Shown here one piece after another: positions 1-12,585 of a DNA stretch of 17,578 bases. The notes beneath the pieces are model-generated. The model was not told where the DNA came from and searched no databases. It was given only the letters and a program-made list of their open reading frames with translations. The DNA comes from Spirogloea muscicola (lineage: Eukaryota; Streptophyta; Zygnematophyceae; Spirogloeales; Spirogloeaceae), in assembly GCA_009602725.1 (NCBI GenBank), contig WELB01000106.1, positions 407,636 through 425,213 of the forward strand, given 5' to 3'. Positions within the stretch are counted from its first letter, which is position 1, and each line of letters begins with the position of its first letter. A program made the translations under genes and the position numbers.

Positions 1-3233
<3,233 letters not shown>

Positions 3234-3930
3234 AGGCGCTCAATCTGTACTCAGAATCGCATTAGTACGAGAGGGTGACTGGAATTTTTCCTTTTGCACA
3301 GACCAATCTTTCTGAAATTCACTTGCAATAGAAGGTGCTGTCCATCCCCCAAGCTCAACCTCGAACAATAGCTAGCGGACTGCAACTGAGCGAGCTGAGC
3401 CTATGTATATAAGCACAAGCAAGAGCTAGCTTGGCTCCTCATTTGTCCCTAAACCTTCTCACAAGGTCTTGGGAGGTCACTGCATCCCCCTCAATACTGC
3501 ATGATGCCTGGGCATTAGCTGACTGCTAAATGACTGGGCAATAAATGTCTGTTCTACTATGCCCACATATCAGGGAGACCGGGATGTTGCAATATTCGAG
3601 CCAGATTGTGTAGTGGCTGAAAGAATCTAGTAAAATCCTAGGGGACTTGTAGATAGTATAGGTTTGCTTCATATCCTAGCTGTGCTGCTTGGGTATCTAA
3701 CAGCGAAATACGACCAATCTTGACCTTCCCGCGGCCACGGGTGCTCCCCAGTCCATTTCAAGTAGCCAAGGTGCAGACTCACATTGCACCATGAGAATTC
3801 ACTTCATAGTCAAACAAACACACCCCACACTCGACTCCACCAACCATGACGACTTACTTGTACAGTCACGCATGCAATGCTGGAATGATGGCTGGGAATC
3901 ACTTGAAGGACTTGGGCCAGCCAGTTCGCA
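3234..3930. other. Convergent intergenic spacer between KDSB and the acyltransferase gene
   Basis: This spacer holds both 3' untranslated regions. No TGTAA motif is present for either gene. An AATAAA hexamer occurs at 3540-3545 on the + strand, but nothing else supports it as the KDSB polyadenylation site. No open frame resembles a known protein. A 13-base match to the sarcin-ricin loop of large-subunit rRNA occurs at 3262-3274 and is discussed as a finding. Confidence 0.7.
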
Positions 3931-6900
3931 TCAGCTTGCGCATGCTACGCGATCGATGCTGTCCATGCGGATGAAGCCTGAGGACGGCCCCCCTTCTGAA
4001 CCACACGCCTTTCTCCTTGCCGGCAACCCATATGCACTCTCAGTGTCACCCTCCTGGAAGGCCAGCCCAGATTCTGAGCCGTCCTCTCTTTCCCGGCCTT
4101 CGCCACTGCCCTCGCCCAGCTCATGTTCTGCTTCCCCATCCAACTGGGTCGCGTTGAGGATCTCCAAAGCGCCAGCATCACGCTCCGCCAGGGAGTCCAA
4201 GGACGCGTACGAAGCCAGGCTTGACCCCTGACTGTGATTGTCGCCAACATGCAAGCTGTCCTTGCTCAGCTGGCGACAGGAGCGGCAGAAGGAAAGGTGC
4301 GGCAACTCGGACTCAGGGATGAGCAGAGTGCTCGCAATCGCCACCTCTTTCATCTTCTCCTCATGCATAGCCTTGGCATCTGCTGATGGCTGGGGTGGCA
4401 GCACAGTGCCCCCCTCCGAAGCGGCACCGGCCCTAGCCTTTCCTGCCTTCAGCTCCTTCTTCTTCTCCGCCTTAGCAGTTACTTGTCGAGGCATGACATC
4501 AAAGAAGAAGTTGCCCCCTGCAGGTTGCAACACATGCATTAAAGCATGCTCTGCGTCAAGACCTCACGCGCAAGTCTTGCAGCTCAGGACCTCAATCAGG
4601 CATGGCAGACCAAAAGACAGTGATGAGTAGAGACTGATAGTCATTCCCATACCATTCCACACAGAAGCTGCAATCTTGAAGAGCTGGAATGCTGCGTGAA
4701 GACGATAGGACCTGAACATGGGGACTGTCAGTGCCATAGTGGCGACCTGCACATGAGATTATGCACACGTCAGCTTGATAACGTACTGCACATTGCACAC
4801 GCAGAATACATGCCACAGTCTTCCCCTTGCCTAACTCTCCCAAAACAGGGCATTGCATAAGTGCTATAGTGCCGAGAGCACTGGGGGCCTTCATCCACCG
4901 TGTGCTGGTCAATAGGTCTTGGTGTGGCATGGAAGCATGTCAAAGGAGGAGGGGAGCGAGTCGGCATGACTTACAGTAAAGAAGGCTTGCAAGATGGCAT
5001 ACATAATATTGCGCCTCTCCTTGCCAAGGACACCACTGAGCCGCCACCAGAGATTATTGGCACGTGCAGCTTTCCTGGAGAGCTCCCTGTAGGATGTCAT
5101 GACCTGCAGCAACAAGAAGGTGACGGTGTGCCAAGGAGTCAGACCAGGGATGCAACGCCGTCGTATTTGACAATGTCGGTGATTCTTACTATACCATGTC
5201 GCCCTCAAGTGCATCGCCTGTAATGGGCCGAGCACGAACCAATGGCACAAGAGCCACTAAAATCACAAGCCTCTGTAGTAGCCCAAGATGAGGTGCCCAG
5301 CTATCGTTGCAGAAGGAAGACCTGAGGATCTCTCATCATGCGCTTCCTGCGAATGCCGTCAACGATGATGAAGTAGAGTGCCTGCCAGACAGTGTAAGCT
5401 CCGAGGGGAACAAAGAATAGCCAGGTCCACAGCCCCTCGGGGCCCTCCACGATGGGCCACGCTGGCCACGGCCCGGTCTCGTCCCTTCCGTGGTGAGCAA
5501 ATGTGATGGGGTCCCACCACCTGATGATGAAGATAACAGTTCCTGTGTGCATGCAGACAAGGGGCAAGTAAGTACAGCAGCTCAACATTGTAATACAAGG
5601 ATGCACTCCTGGCACCAGAGAGTAGAATGATATGACCCTTAAAAGGAACGTTCTGAAAATGAGGCATGTGATATTCCCAGTGTGGCCATGAGAGCGGACC
5701 TGGAAGGAGGTGAATGAGTACGCTGAGAATCTTGTCCAGGGAGCTGAAGACGAGGCTGCATCGCCAGATAATCAGAGCCCATGCCAAAGGGCCCTGCTCA
5801 TTTGAACAAGTAGACTGTAAGATACCTATATCTGCTCTGCACGCGTCGCCAGTGCCCAGGACTACAGCTCGGCTTCCAAGACACCACAAACCTCTCTGCC
5901 TACTACTATGCAACCTTCTGAAGGCTGGTCCAAGCCGTCAGAACACTTTTAAGAAGCGCTGTCTACTTGTCTCGGTAACCTCAGCGCAAGAGAGCGACAC
6001 TATAGGGCTCTTGTTAGGGCTGACAGTTACCTCTGCAAAGGAGAAGCACACGAGAAACAGTTTCTCGGACTTGGGGAAGAAGAGGAGCTGGCTAATGAAG
6101 ATGACGTTGGCATAGTAGCAGAAATCCTGGCAGCACAATAGCGCAATAAGTAAGCAAAGCGCAGAAGGCAGAATTCAGCAAAGGGCAGGAGGCAGCAGAC
6201 AGTGATCTTGACCTCTTCTTGACCTGTTGTTGCCCCACGCCCTAACAAGCCTGCAATCTACTGCATAGTTGCAGCGAACGACAGAGAAGGTGAGGTCATA
6301 GACAAGTCCCTGCAGTAATGGCCTCATTGGAAGGAAGTGCCCTACAGTAGCGCTCACCAGGAGGAAGTAGTGCCACTTCTTGCTCCGATAGTAGGCCCAC
6401 CGCAAGGGTGTCGCGACCGCAAAGACAGCACAATAAAGATAGGGAATGTCTTGTGGCCCTGGAAAAAGCCAAGACCGTGCTGTTGTCAGCCATTATACCT
6501 CCTTAGCTGGCCCTAGCTACCCTACTCAAGGATGCTCCCAATGCTGCAGCCGAGAGAGGGAAAGAACATGGAAAACTAAGGCAATGGCAGGCTTCCACAG
6601 AAGTAAGGTGCATCTTAGTAAGCTGCTCCAGCACACTGCACGCACCCTGTGACTCAAGAGCAACAATAGGACAGCAGGGTCCTGCTGTGTGTAACTATGA
6701 CATAGCTGGCTATGACCTGTCACGAGATGTGTAGAGGTTCTTACTAGCCCCCATCATGAAGCAGAGAGCGCCAAAAGCTACCACACCGACGCAGTATGTC
6801 ACCTGCCATGCGGCGGATTCGTCAGGTGAATTGGCCAAGTGGTCCTGTGCTGTACATAAATTAGGTCACTTGAAATGAGGTGCTTGGCAAGGTTTGTAGC

Positions 6901-7596
6901 CAGGCATATGGTAGAGCATTGCCAACCAGTCAGATGGAGGATGAGATTTGGATTTTAGCAGGTGTTACAGTTCATGTCTCCGCCTGTTTCTTGGGGTCCA
7001 AACACTACCTTATTGATGAGGTGCTCGTGCTCATCAGCCTTTTGAGCAATCCGCTCCGTCTGTCGCTTGACGGCATCCTTGGTGAGCTTTATGACCTGAG
7101 GAGCAAACAACAACGTAATCAAGCACATGGTCAAGCCTGAATGGCAGTCGAAATTGACTGCAGTTCGCCTTCAAGAGCAGCCGGCTCATGCACCACCTCC
7201 CTGCCCCTTATCACTGCTAGTACACAGTTGCTTGCACGGCAAGGCGCTGCACTGCGTGAAAAATCATTAGAATTCGTGCCGGGTCGTTGGGAGCTGATAG
7301 GGCAATATGCAGCAGCTGCATTTTCCAAAGCCGCAGTGACGACGGCGGCCGACAGGAAGAATCTGCGCAACTTGCAAATTTTGGTACGATACTCAACATG
7401 ACGTGAAAAAGAGCCAGCGGACTCGGCACAGAAGCAGAGGCCGGACTTTGCACGGCTGCAGCGCAATTTAGCGGCAGGGGGGCACCTTGGGGTTCAGCCC
7501 CGGGGACACGGGCCGCCTGCGGACGCCGCCATTGAGCGGCGCGGCCTCCGGCGGCTTGCCGCCATCCTCGTCGACGGCCTCCGCGCTCAGCGCCAT
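3931..7596 (-). CDS. GPC1: Glycerophosphocholine acyltransferase (GPC1 / DUF2838 family), 10 exons, 525 aa
   Basis: The family transfers an acyl group from acyl-CoA to glycerophosphocholine, making lysophosphatidylcholine in phosphatidylcholine remodelling at endomembranes. Exons (- strand): 7596-7486, 7095-7009, 6802-6745, 6458-6358, 6126-6031, 5793-5700, 5542-5322, 5103-4975, 4746-4653, 4517-3931 (stop TGA). Diagnostic family blocks appear in order: [11 protein letters not shown] (56-66), [10 protein letters not shown] (86-95), [63 protein letters not shown], a membrane pair at about 219-243, [11 protein letters not shown] (258-268), TMALTVPMF (302-310) and DVMPRQV. Several hydrophobic spans between residues 67 and 328 fit a polytopic membrane protein. 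The start ATG has G at +4 and opens an acidic, hydrophilic N-terminus. After the KAEKKKEL segment, where the plant homologues I remember soon end, a Ser/Glu/Gly-rich tail of about 165 residues continues. Confidence 0.93.
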
Positions 7597-7671
7597 CCGA
7601 GCACTCCGGCTCCACCCCCGGCACTCCTGCTGCAGGCGGCTGGACCGCCGGCCGGCCGCGCCGCCGGCGCC

Positions 7672-7672
7672 N
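7672..7672. other. Single ambiguous base (n)
   Basis: One undetermined base lies in the GC-rich 5' flank of the acyltransferase gene, next to a GCC triplet tract. It is outside all exons assigned here, so it does not affect any protein model. Confidence 0.99.
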
Positions 7673-7681
7673 CGCCGTCGA

Positions 7682-7709
7682 CGCCGCCGCCGCCGCCGCC
7701 GCCGCCGCC
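7682..7709. repeat. CGC/GGC triplet microsatellite in the acyltransferase 5' flank
   Basis: About nine uninterrupted CGC units (GGC on the - strand) lie roughly 85-115 bases upstream of the acyltransferase ATG. They are probably in its 5' UTR or core promoter. The neighbouring ambiguous base suggests this tract was hard to sequence. Confidence 0.9.
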
Positions 7710-7804
7710 ACGAGCTGGATGGTCGTCAGGAGAATGAGAATGAGGAGTTGGCAGATTATCGGGGGGAAGCCAATAAGGCAGGTCGCCCTTCCCTCCCTTC
7801 TTGA

Positions 7805-7830
7805 GGGAGGGGAGTTGGGGGAGAGGAGGG
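7805..7830 (+). other. Potential G-quadruplex motif
   Basis: Four G runs of three to five bases, separated by loops of one, four and six bases, lie on the + strand, which is the template strand of the acyltransferase gene. They sit about 210-235 bases upstream of its ATG. The motif fits the usual G3N1-7 pattern, but folding and function are untested. Confidence 0.55.
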
Positions 7831-8380
7831 AGGACCTTCTACCGGGCGCATGCTCAGCAGCAGGTACCAGGAGGGAGATGGAGGAGGGAGGGCGGCGAGG
7901 CGCCTCCCCTCGGGCCCTCCCCAGCCACCCGCGCCCCTTTCTGCGCGGGCCGCGGGATCCTCCCCCGTCCAGCGCCGCGACCGTCTTCGCTGCTCGCTAA
8001 CTGACCGATAGTGCCGCCTCGAAGGTGGTCACCAGGCCGACGGTCGAAGCGGGGCCGTGTCAACATCCACACCTTGTCCTAAACCAGCACGCGGTACCGG
8101 GGAACTTACCGGCGGCTTAGCGGGCCCCGGCGCCGTTAAGCCGGAGAGCCGAGAGGCTCCCGCCCGGAAGGGGGATATCCCCCCCACATCTCCCACGGGC
8201 GCGGAGATCGGCCCCCCCCGTGCCGTCCGATCGCTCTCATCGGAGGGCCTGGGGGGCCGGCCGCCCCCCCCTGCTCGCACGGGCGCTCCAGGAGCGACGC
8301 GTGGCACACGCTGATGCTCCTTGCCACGTGCATTCACCAGTCAAGCTGGGCTGTGCCTTGCCCGAGGCGCCCAGTCGATC

Positions 8381-8553
8381 AGGGTTTAGGGTTCAGGCGT
8401 TAGGGTTTCGGGTTTAGGGTTCATGGGCGCCCGAAATTGGCAGCCTCAAAATTCGAACCCCGCCCCCTAAAACCCAGAGCCCCAAAGCGAGGAAAGGATA
8501 TGACTTTGTGACTTCAAGCCCCCACGTAGGCCCTAACTATAACCCTAAAGCCA
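8381..8553. repeat. Degenerate telomere-like repeats, TTTAGGG facing CCCTAAA
   Basis: At 8381-8421 the + strand carries TTTAGGG at 8385-8391 and 8413-8419, with near copies TTAGGG (8400-8405) and TTTCGGG (8406-8412) between them. Further right, at about 8462-8553, motifs of the opposite type occur: CCCTAAAA, CCCTAA and ACCCTAAA. The order is therefore G-rich units followed by C-rich units on the same strand. TTTAGGG is the plant-type telomere unit, also used by many green algae. The array is short and imperfect, so an interstitial relic or telo-box-like promoter elements are both possible. Confidence 0.7.
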
Positions 8554-8938
8554 CACACCCTTAGAGTTCAGTTTGGTGGTAGAACGCTGGGAGGGCAGCA
8601 CTATCAGAAATTATCACGCTCGCCACCGTGCGGGTCTACAAGTGATGAAGGGCAGGCTGCAGCCCAGCTGTCCACTACACAACCTGGCTGGACAAGAGCT
8701 TCGCAGCTTATGGCTCACAGACACCGGCCTCTGTAACTGCAGTTTTGCATGGCTGCGTTAGCACAGAAGTGCTCCACTTATGGATCTATTGCCTTTTGCT
8801 GCATACGTGACAGCAGGCTCGATGCTGACTTCAGCACTTAACCATACCCGTATAGCTTCAAAACTAGTCTTTCATGTCTCAATCAGTCGACATGCACGAA
8901 AGTCGCCAATAAAAATTTGCATCAGCCTCTGTTGTCTC

Positions 8939-11577
8939 TTATGGGCCATCTTTCTCAGCATTTTCATCTGTTGTACAATACGTGCACATGGGCAAAAAGT
9001 AGGTGTCAAGCTGCCAATATCTCAATTTCACGCCCTCCCACACTTTCTCATTGAGGCACTCGTGGACTGGAAGGGGCACGAAGGTGACCGAGAAGCCTGC
9101 ACAAGGAATGACAAGACTGGTGACTGCTTGTTCGTTTGCGTTCTCGAGATCTCTCCATCTCTCTCCTCCAGTAGCAGTATGACAATAAATAGAGGAACTT
9201 GGTTTGTATTATTTGTCTTCCAGCTGGCGAGAAGCAGAGCCTGAGTTGAGCATGTCTACCTATTCGTCCAAGTTCCATGGCAACAATCTGGCAGTAGACC
9301 ACGTGGAAGAAAGCATTGTCCCCGCAAAGCCCGTTGAAGAAGGAGTACACTCCTTCAGGTCGTAGCAGCTTCTGTAAACAGTCGTGGAAATTGTGCAGGT
9401 CGTCATAGTATTCTCCATAAGTGTCAAAGAAGATGCCTGCAACAACATTGCGAATTTGCTCTGGAGGTCTTAGGCCAGGTCGAACAGCAGCCGTGAAAGT
9501 TGCTCAGAAATGATGAACAGGGCTCAAATTTCACTTGGCAATAGAGACCCATGTCCAAGCAAGTTATCGTGATTGACATCTTTAAAGCATAAACAACAAT
9601 CGTGTCATGCTTGCCTAGCCACCATGCATGCATCCCCTAGGACGTGGTATCTGACCATCAAACTGATCCAGTTGGTCAACGACATCTTGCCACCGAGCAT
9701 GAATGATCTGGACGCCCTTCTTCTTGTCCCACCCCTCAGCCAGCATGCGGGCGTAGACATCAGGATGCGCTTCCACAATGGTGTGCGACTTGGGATTCCG
9801 CCGCTGTATGGCCTTGTCAACTAATCCCAAGCCGAAGCCCACATTCAAAATGTCTCCTCCCTGGGATCACTAAGAATCACTCAGAATCACTCAGAACTCA
9901 TACCATCCTTCCAAGTCAACAACCTTGTCAATTTCCTGAAGCACACATCTGTACAGGAAGCTGATGCCATATGTCTCATGCATATAAGCACCACACGCTG
10001 AGCACACTAAGCTGCATCTATGACTGCAGCAAGATGGTGTAATAGTGAGCAATTTGACTGCTTCGGACCTCTATAGCAGACTGGAACCCATAGCATCTGG
10101 GCAAATTGCTCCAAAATATTTGCACATGTATGTTAGAAACAAGAGGCCGATGTTGACGAGGCTTCCTCACTTGCGAGCAGACAACATGAGCATGAGCCTC
10201 CATGAGGGCACCCTCCCAAGCCATCATGACGCCCTTGCTCTTGTTGTCCATCAAGCGGTCCTCACTGTACTCAACCCTGTCCCTCAAGTACTTGGCATTG
10301 GGAGCTTCCGCACCTTTGCTTAGACTTCGGCTTGCTGCTCCCAAGATCAGCTCTGCTCGAACACCTTTGTACACTCAAACAGAACTTTATGAAGTCAGTC
10401 CTAATACAGTATAGCTGAGATGAGGAGGTTCCACGTTTTCTCTTTACTATGAGCATTGCAAGCTTAACATGGTAATATGACTTGGTGTTGTGAACAAAAA
10501 GGGATTGGACAATTTGGTGAGAGTCGTCAAGCTCAAGTACTGCTGAGACTAGACAAGAATGTGTGCTAAAAGTAAGAAAACGTGACAGTTGTGCCTCTTA
10601 CCAGCGTCAAGCAGGAGGTCCACAACATCTTGATGGCCAGCATTCATGGCATAGTCTCCTGCGCACATGCAGTGACGGTCGAGGCCGTTCCAGGGGGCGC
10701 CAGCATCGAGCAAGAGGCTCACGGCATCCCTGTGGCCCCCTTTGGCCGCGCTGATGAGAGCACTTGTGCACTCCTCCTCTTCGTAGTATGCGGCATCTGC
10801 AGTGTGCATCTCGAGAGGCTGAGACTCTGTAGAGGAGCTCTACAACTTGGAGCCTAGGTACTGACTGAAACAGCTAGACTGCATAATTGCTGAAGCTGTG
10901 AGGCAACGGTCAAGCTTATCCCAAGCACAACCTCATCTTGCAAGATCATCTCGTTACTTGCAGCTTCAGAGACCAAGTGGGAAATTGTCAATCTCGATAA
11001 CTTTTCAGGGCCAGGATGACGCTGGCATTGCTGATGAGTGAGTTACAAAGGCCCCTAGACTGTGTCTTGACAAGGCAGACTGGGGAAGGTCAAGCGACAG
11101 CAGAGCACACCACCACACTTTCACAAGAAGAAGCTAGCGTGGGAACAGCAAGAGGTTTAAGAATTGGGGGCTAAAAGCCCTTCGCCTGCGGCTGCACCGC
11201 AACCCTCACTGTAACCTTCAGTTGATTGTACCCTTTTATCAAGACCATATAAGATGCACGCTTACCTTCACCATGCCTTGAGATGGTCGTCACCCTTCAG
11301 CAAGACACTTAGGTGCTGAGCAACGCTTGGAGTCATGTGCTGCCCAGCAGCCTGAAGATTTGTCGGGACCACTACTGGGCTCACAAGGAATGAGCTAAGG
11401 ATGTGGTTAAGGGATTGTGATCTTCGTTTGCAGTGTATGTGAGGAGATTGGTCAGCCCTGCTGGAACTTGCTAGCTTGCGGCAGCCCACCTGCGCCATCC
11501 TCGATGAGGCGCGCAACTTCGGCAGCGTCGCCGGCAGCTGCGGCAGCCAAGAGCGCACGGTCGGCCTCCTGCGCCAT
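8939..11577 (-). CDS. RMT2: Ankyrin-repeat arginine N-methyltransferase, Rmt2 family, 6 exons, 338 aa
   Basis: Yeast Rmt2 methylates the delta nitrogen of an arginine in ribosomal protein Rpl12; transfer of that substrate to this alga is inference. Exons (- strand): 11577-11490, 10796-10602, 10364-10171, 9860-9656, 9436-9260, 9096-8939 (stop TAA). Residues about 5-94 form ankyrin repeats (DRALLAAAAAGDAAEVARLI, TSALISAAKGGHRDAVSLLL, AGDYAMNAGHQDVVDLLLDA). The linker contains RVEYSEDRLMD and KGVMMAWEGALMEAHA. The S-adenosylmethionine fold follows: motif I ILNVGFGLGLVD (163-174), acidic IVEAHPDVY (187-195), RWQDV (215-219), DTYGEYYDD (232-240), FFNGLCGDNAFFHVVYCQ and the terminal YWQLDTYFLPMC. 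These match plant and fungal homologues in order and length. Intron 1 is 693 bases, longer than the others. No targeting peptide is seen, so a cytosolic or nuclear site is likely. Confidence 0.93.
9861..9900. repeat. Four imperfect 10-bp tandem repeats at a 3' splice site
   Basis: The decamers ctgggatcac, taagaatcac, tcagaatcac and tcagaactca stand in exact 10-base register. The first includes the acceptor of intron 3 of the methyltransferase gene (- strand AG at 9862-9861). On the transcribed strand the units read roughly gtgattctga, so there is no long pyrimidine tract in front of the acceptor. Confidence 0.85.
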
Positions 11578-12585
11578 CAGACGAAGCTGACGAAGCTGCA
11601 GGCGCGTCAGCCTTGCCTATCGCTTCCCGTCAGCCTTTCCTCTGCGCCCTTGCGGCGCTACCGGCGAGGGCGGCGGAGTGCTCCAGCAGCGGCGCCGCAC
11701 CGGCGAGTGCAACGCCACATTGTTGATGCCTGCCGCAGCCCGGTCGGGCCTTCCTTCGTAGTCAGCACTTGGCCGTTCCGAGTGTGTCGAGCGGCCAGCC
11801 GCCACCGCCTCCGCCACCAGCTATGGCGGCGCCGATGCTCGTCCTCTGTTGCTGACTCGAGCTGGAGTGCTCGTTCTTAGGCAGCTCTGGGTTGCTTTGA
11901 GCATTGTTATGAGACCCCTAGATGTGCAACTACTGACCTTCTGTCAAACCACTTAAACCTCCAGATGCGACAATCGCGACACCCGTTTCATGTGGCTTGC
12001 TCTCTCTCGAAGACAGTGACTAGCCACTGTAACCACAGTTGCGGCTACTTTGGTCTACCAAAGTTCGGAAAATGTCCACGTCCATACGTTTGGCACTGCA
12101 TGGCCTTGTCAGCTTGTATTTTTGGCAGCTGAGAAGCGTGTGGTAGAGCTCAAGCTTGTCAACCAAGTCTGAGAAATAGCAGAGTGCCCCTGTGGCGAGG
12201 CACACACTTGAGTATGTATGGATCTTACACGGCCTTGCACGCCCGGCACGGTGGCCAGATCTAGGAGCTGAGTAACTCTGCTCATGGACAGACCTCAACA
12301 AGCCTTGTTGCCCTCTGGCTACAGTGATCGGCCTTATAAGATGCTCTGTCTGGTCTACCTTCCTGACGTGGGTCGCACACGCCCATCTGAATTGCCCTTG
12401 AGTAGAGGAGAAAGCCTCTTCTAGTAGAGGGCGATGGCTGTGATTGGCCAGCCCAGGACAAAGAATAGCTTCAGATATGCCCTTAGATAGAGGCACCTGG
12501 CAGCCATGGTCATGGTGGCTGCACGCACAGGCCCACCCAATGCTAAGGACACACTTACATCCACTATGCAACCAAAAGCATAGCG
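11578..12585. other. Intergenic spacer between HISN4 and the methyltransferase gene
   Basis: Both flanking genes run on the - strand, so this spacer holds the HISN4 3' UTR (right side) and the methyltransferase promoter (left side). A GC-rich part at about 11640-11850 is next to the methyltransferase start and is the likely promoter area; no core element is recognisable. A 183-codon open frame (12571-12020, -) starts with TTG and has no recognisable domain or family motif. I see no RNA gene. Confidence 0.6.
12555..12559 (-). terminator. TGTAA polyadenylation signal of HISN4
   Basis: The - strand reads TGTAA 26 bases after the HISN4 stop codon. TGTAA is the standard polyadenylation signal of many chlorophyte nuclear genes, so the position suggests a very short 3' UTR. 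No TGTAA was found in the spacer behind the other three genes, so chance occurrence cannot be excluded. Confidence 0.55.

Larger units (their letters stand above)
7597..8938. promoter_or_regulatory. GC-rich upstream region of the acyltransferase gene and 3' flank of the methyltransferase gene
   Basis: This 1.3-kb stretch has no gene I can support. From about 7600 to 8330 it is strongly GC-rich, unlike the roughly 50% GC surroundings. That part contains a GGC tract, a potential G-quadruplex (7805-7830), a palindrome of five G, ATAT, five C (8170-8183) and several C or G runs. It is the only place for the acyltransferase promoter, but no TATA box or other core element is recognisable. From 8381 to 8553 there are telomere-like motifs. 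From about 8560 to 8938 the sequence is ordinary and should hold the methyltransferase 3' UTR; no TGTAA is visible there. Open frames on both strands (for example 8057-8314 + and 8029-8337 -) follow from the scarcity of stops in GC-rich DNA. Confidence 0.55.

Noticed and set aside
3791-4231. 146-codon + strand open frame
   Set aside because: It is the shadow of the last exon of the acyltransferase gene on the opposite strand.
8029-8337. Overlapping Pro/Gly/Arg-rich open frames on both strands
   Set aside because: Stop codons are rare in GC-rich DNA. Both strands being open and low-complexity argues against a gene.
8430-8480. Possible tRNA T-loop (TTCGAA flanked by C or G runs)
   Set aside because: The flanking bases do not form a T-stem, and no acceptor, D or anticodon arm can be placed.
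8780-9244. 154-codon + strand open frame with a hydrophobic stretch
   Set aside because: It is antisense to the last exon of the methyltransferase gene, which has strong family matches. It shows no family motif of its own.
12020-12571. 183-codon - strand open frame behind HISN4
   Set aside because: It begins with TTG, overlaps the HISN4 TGTAA signal, has mixed composition and matches no domain I know. A chance open frame in the spacer is likelier.
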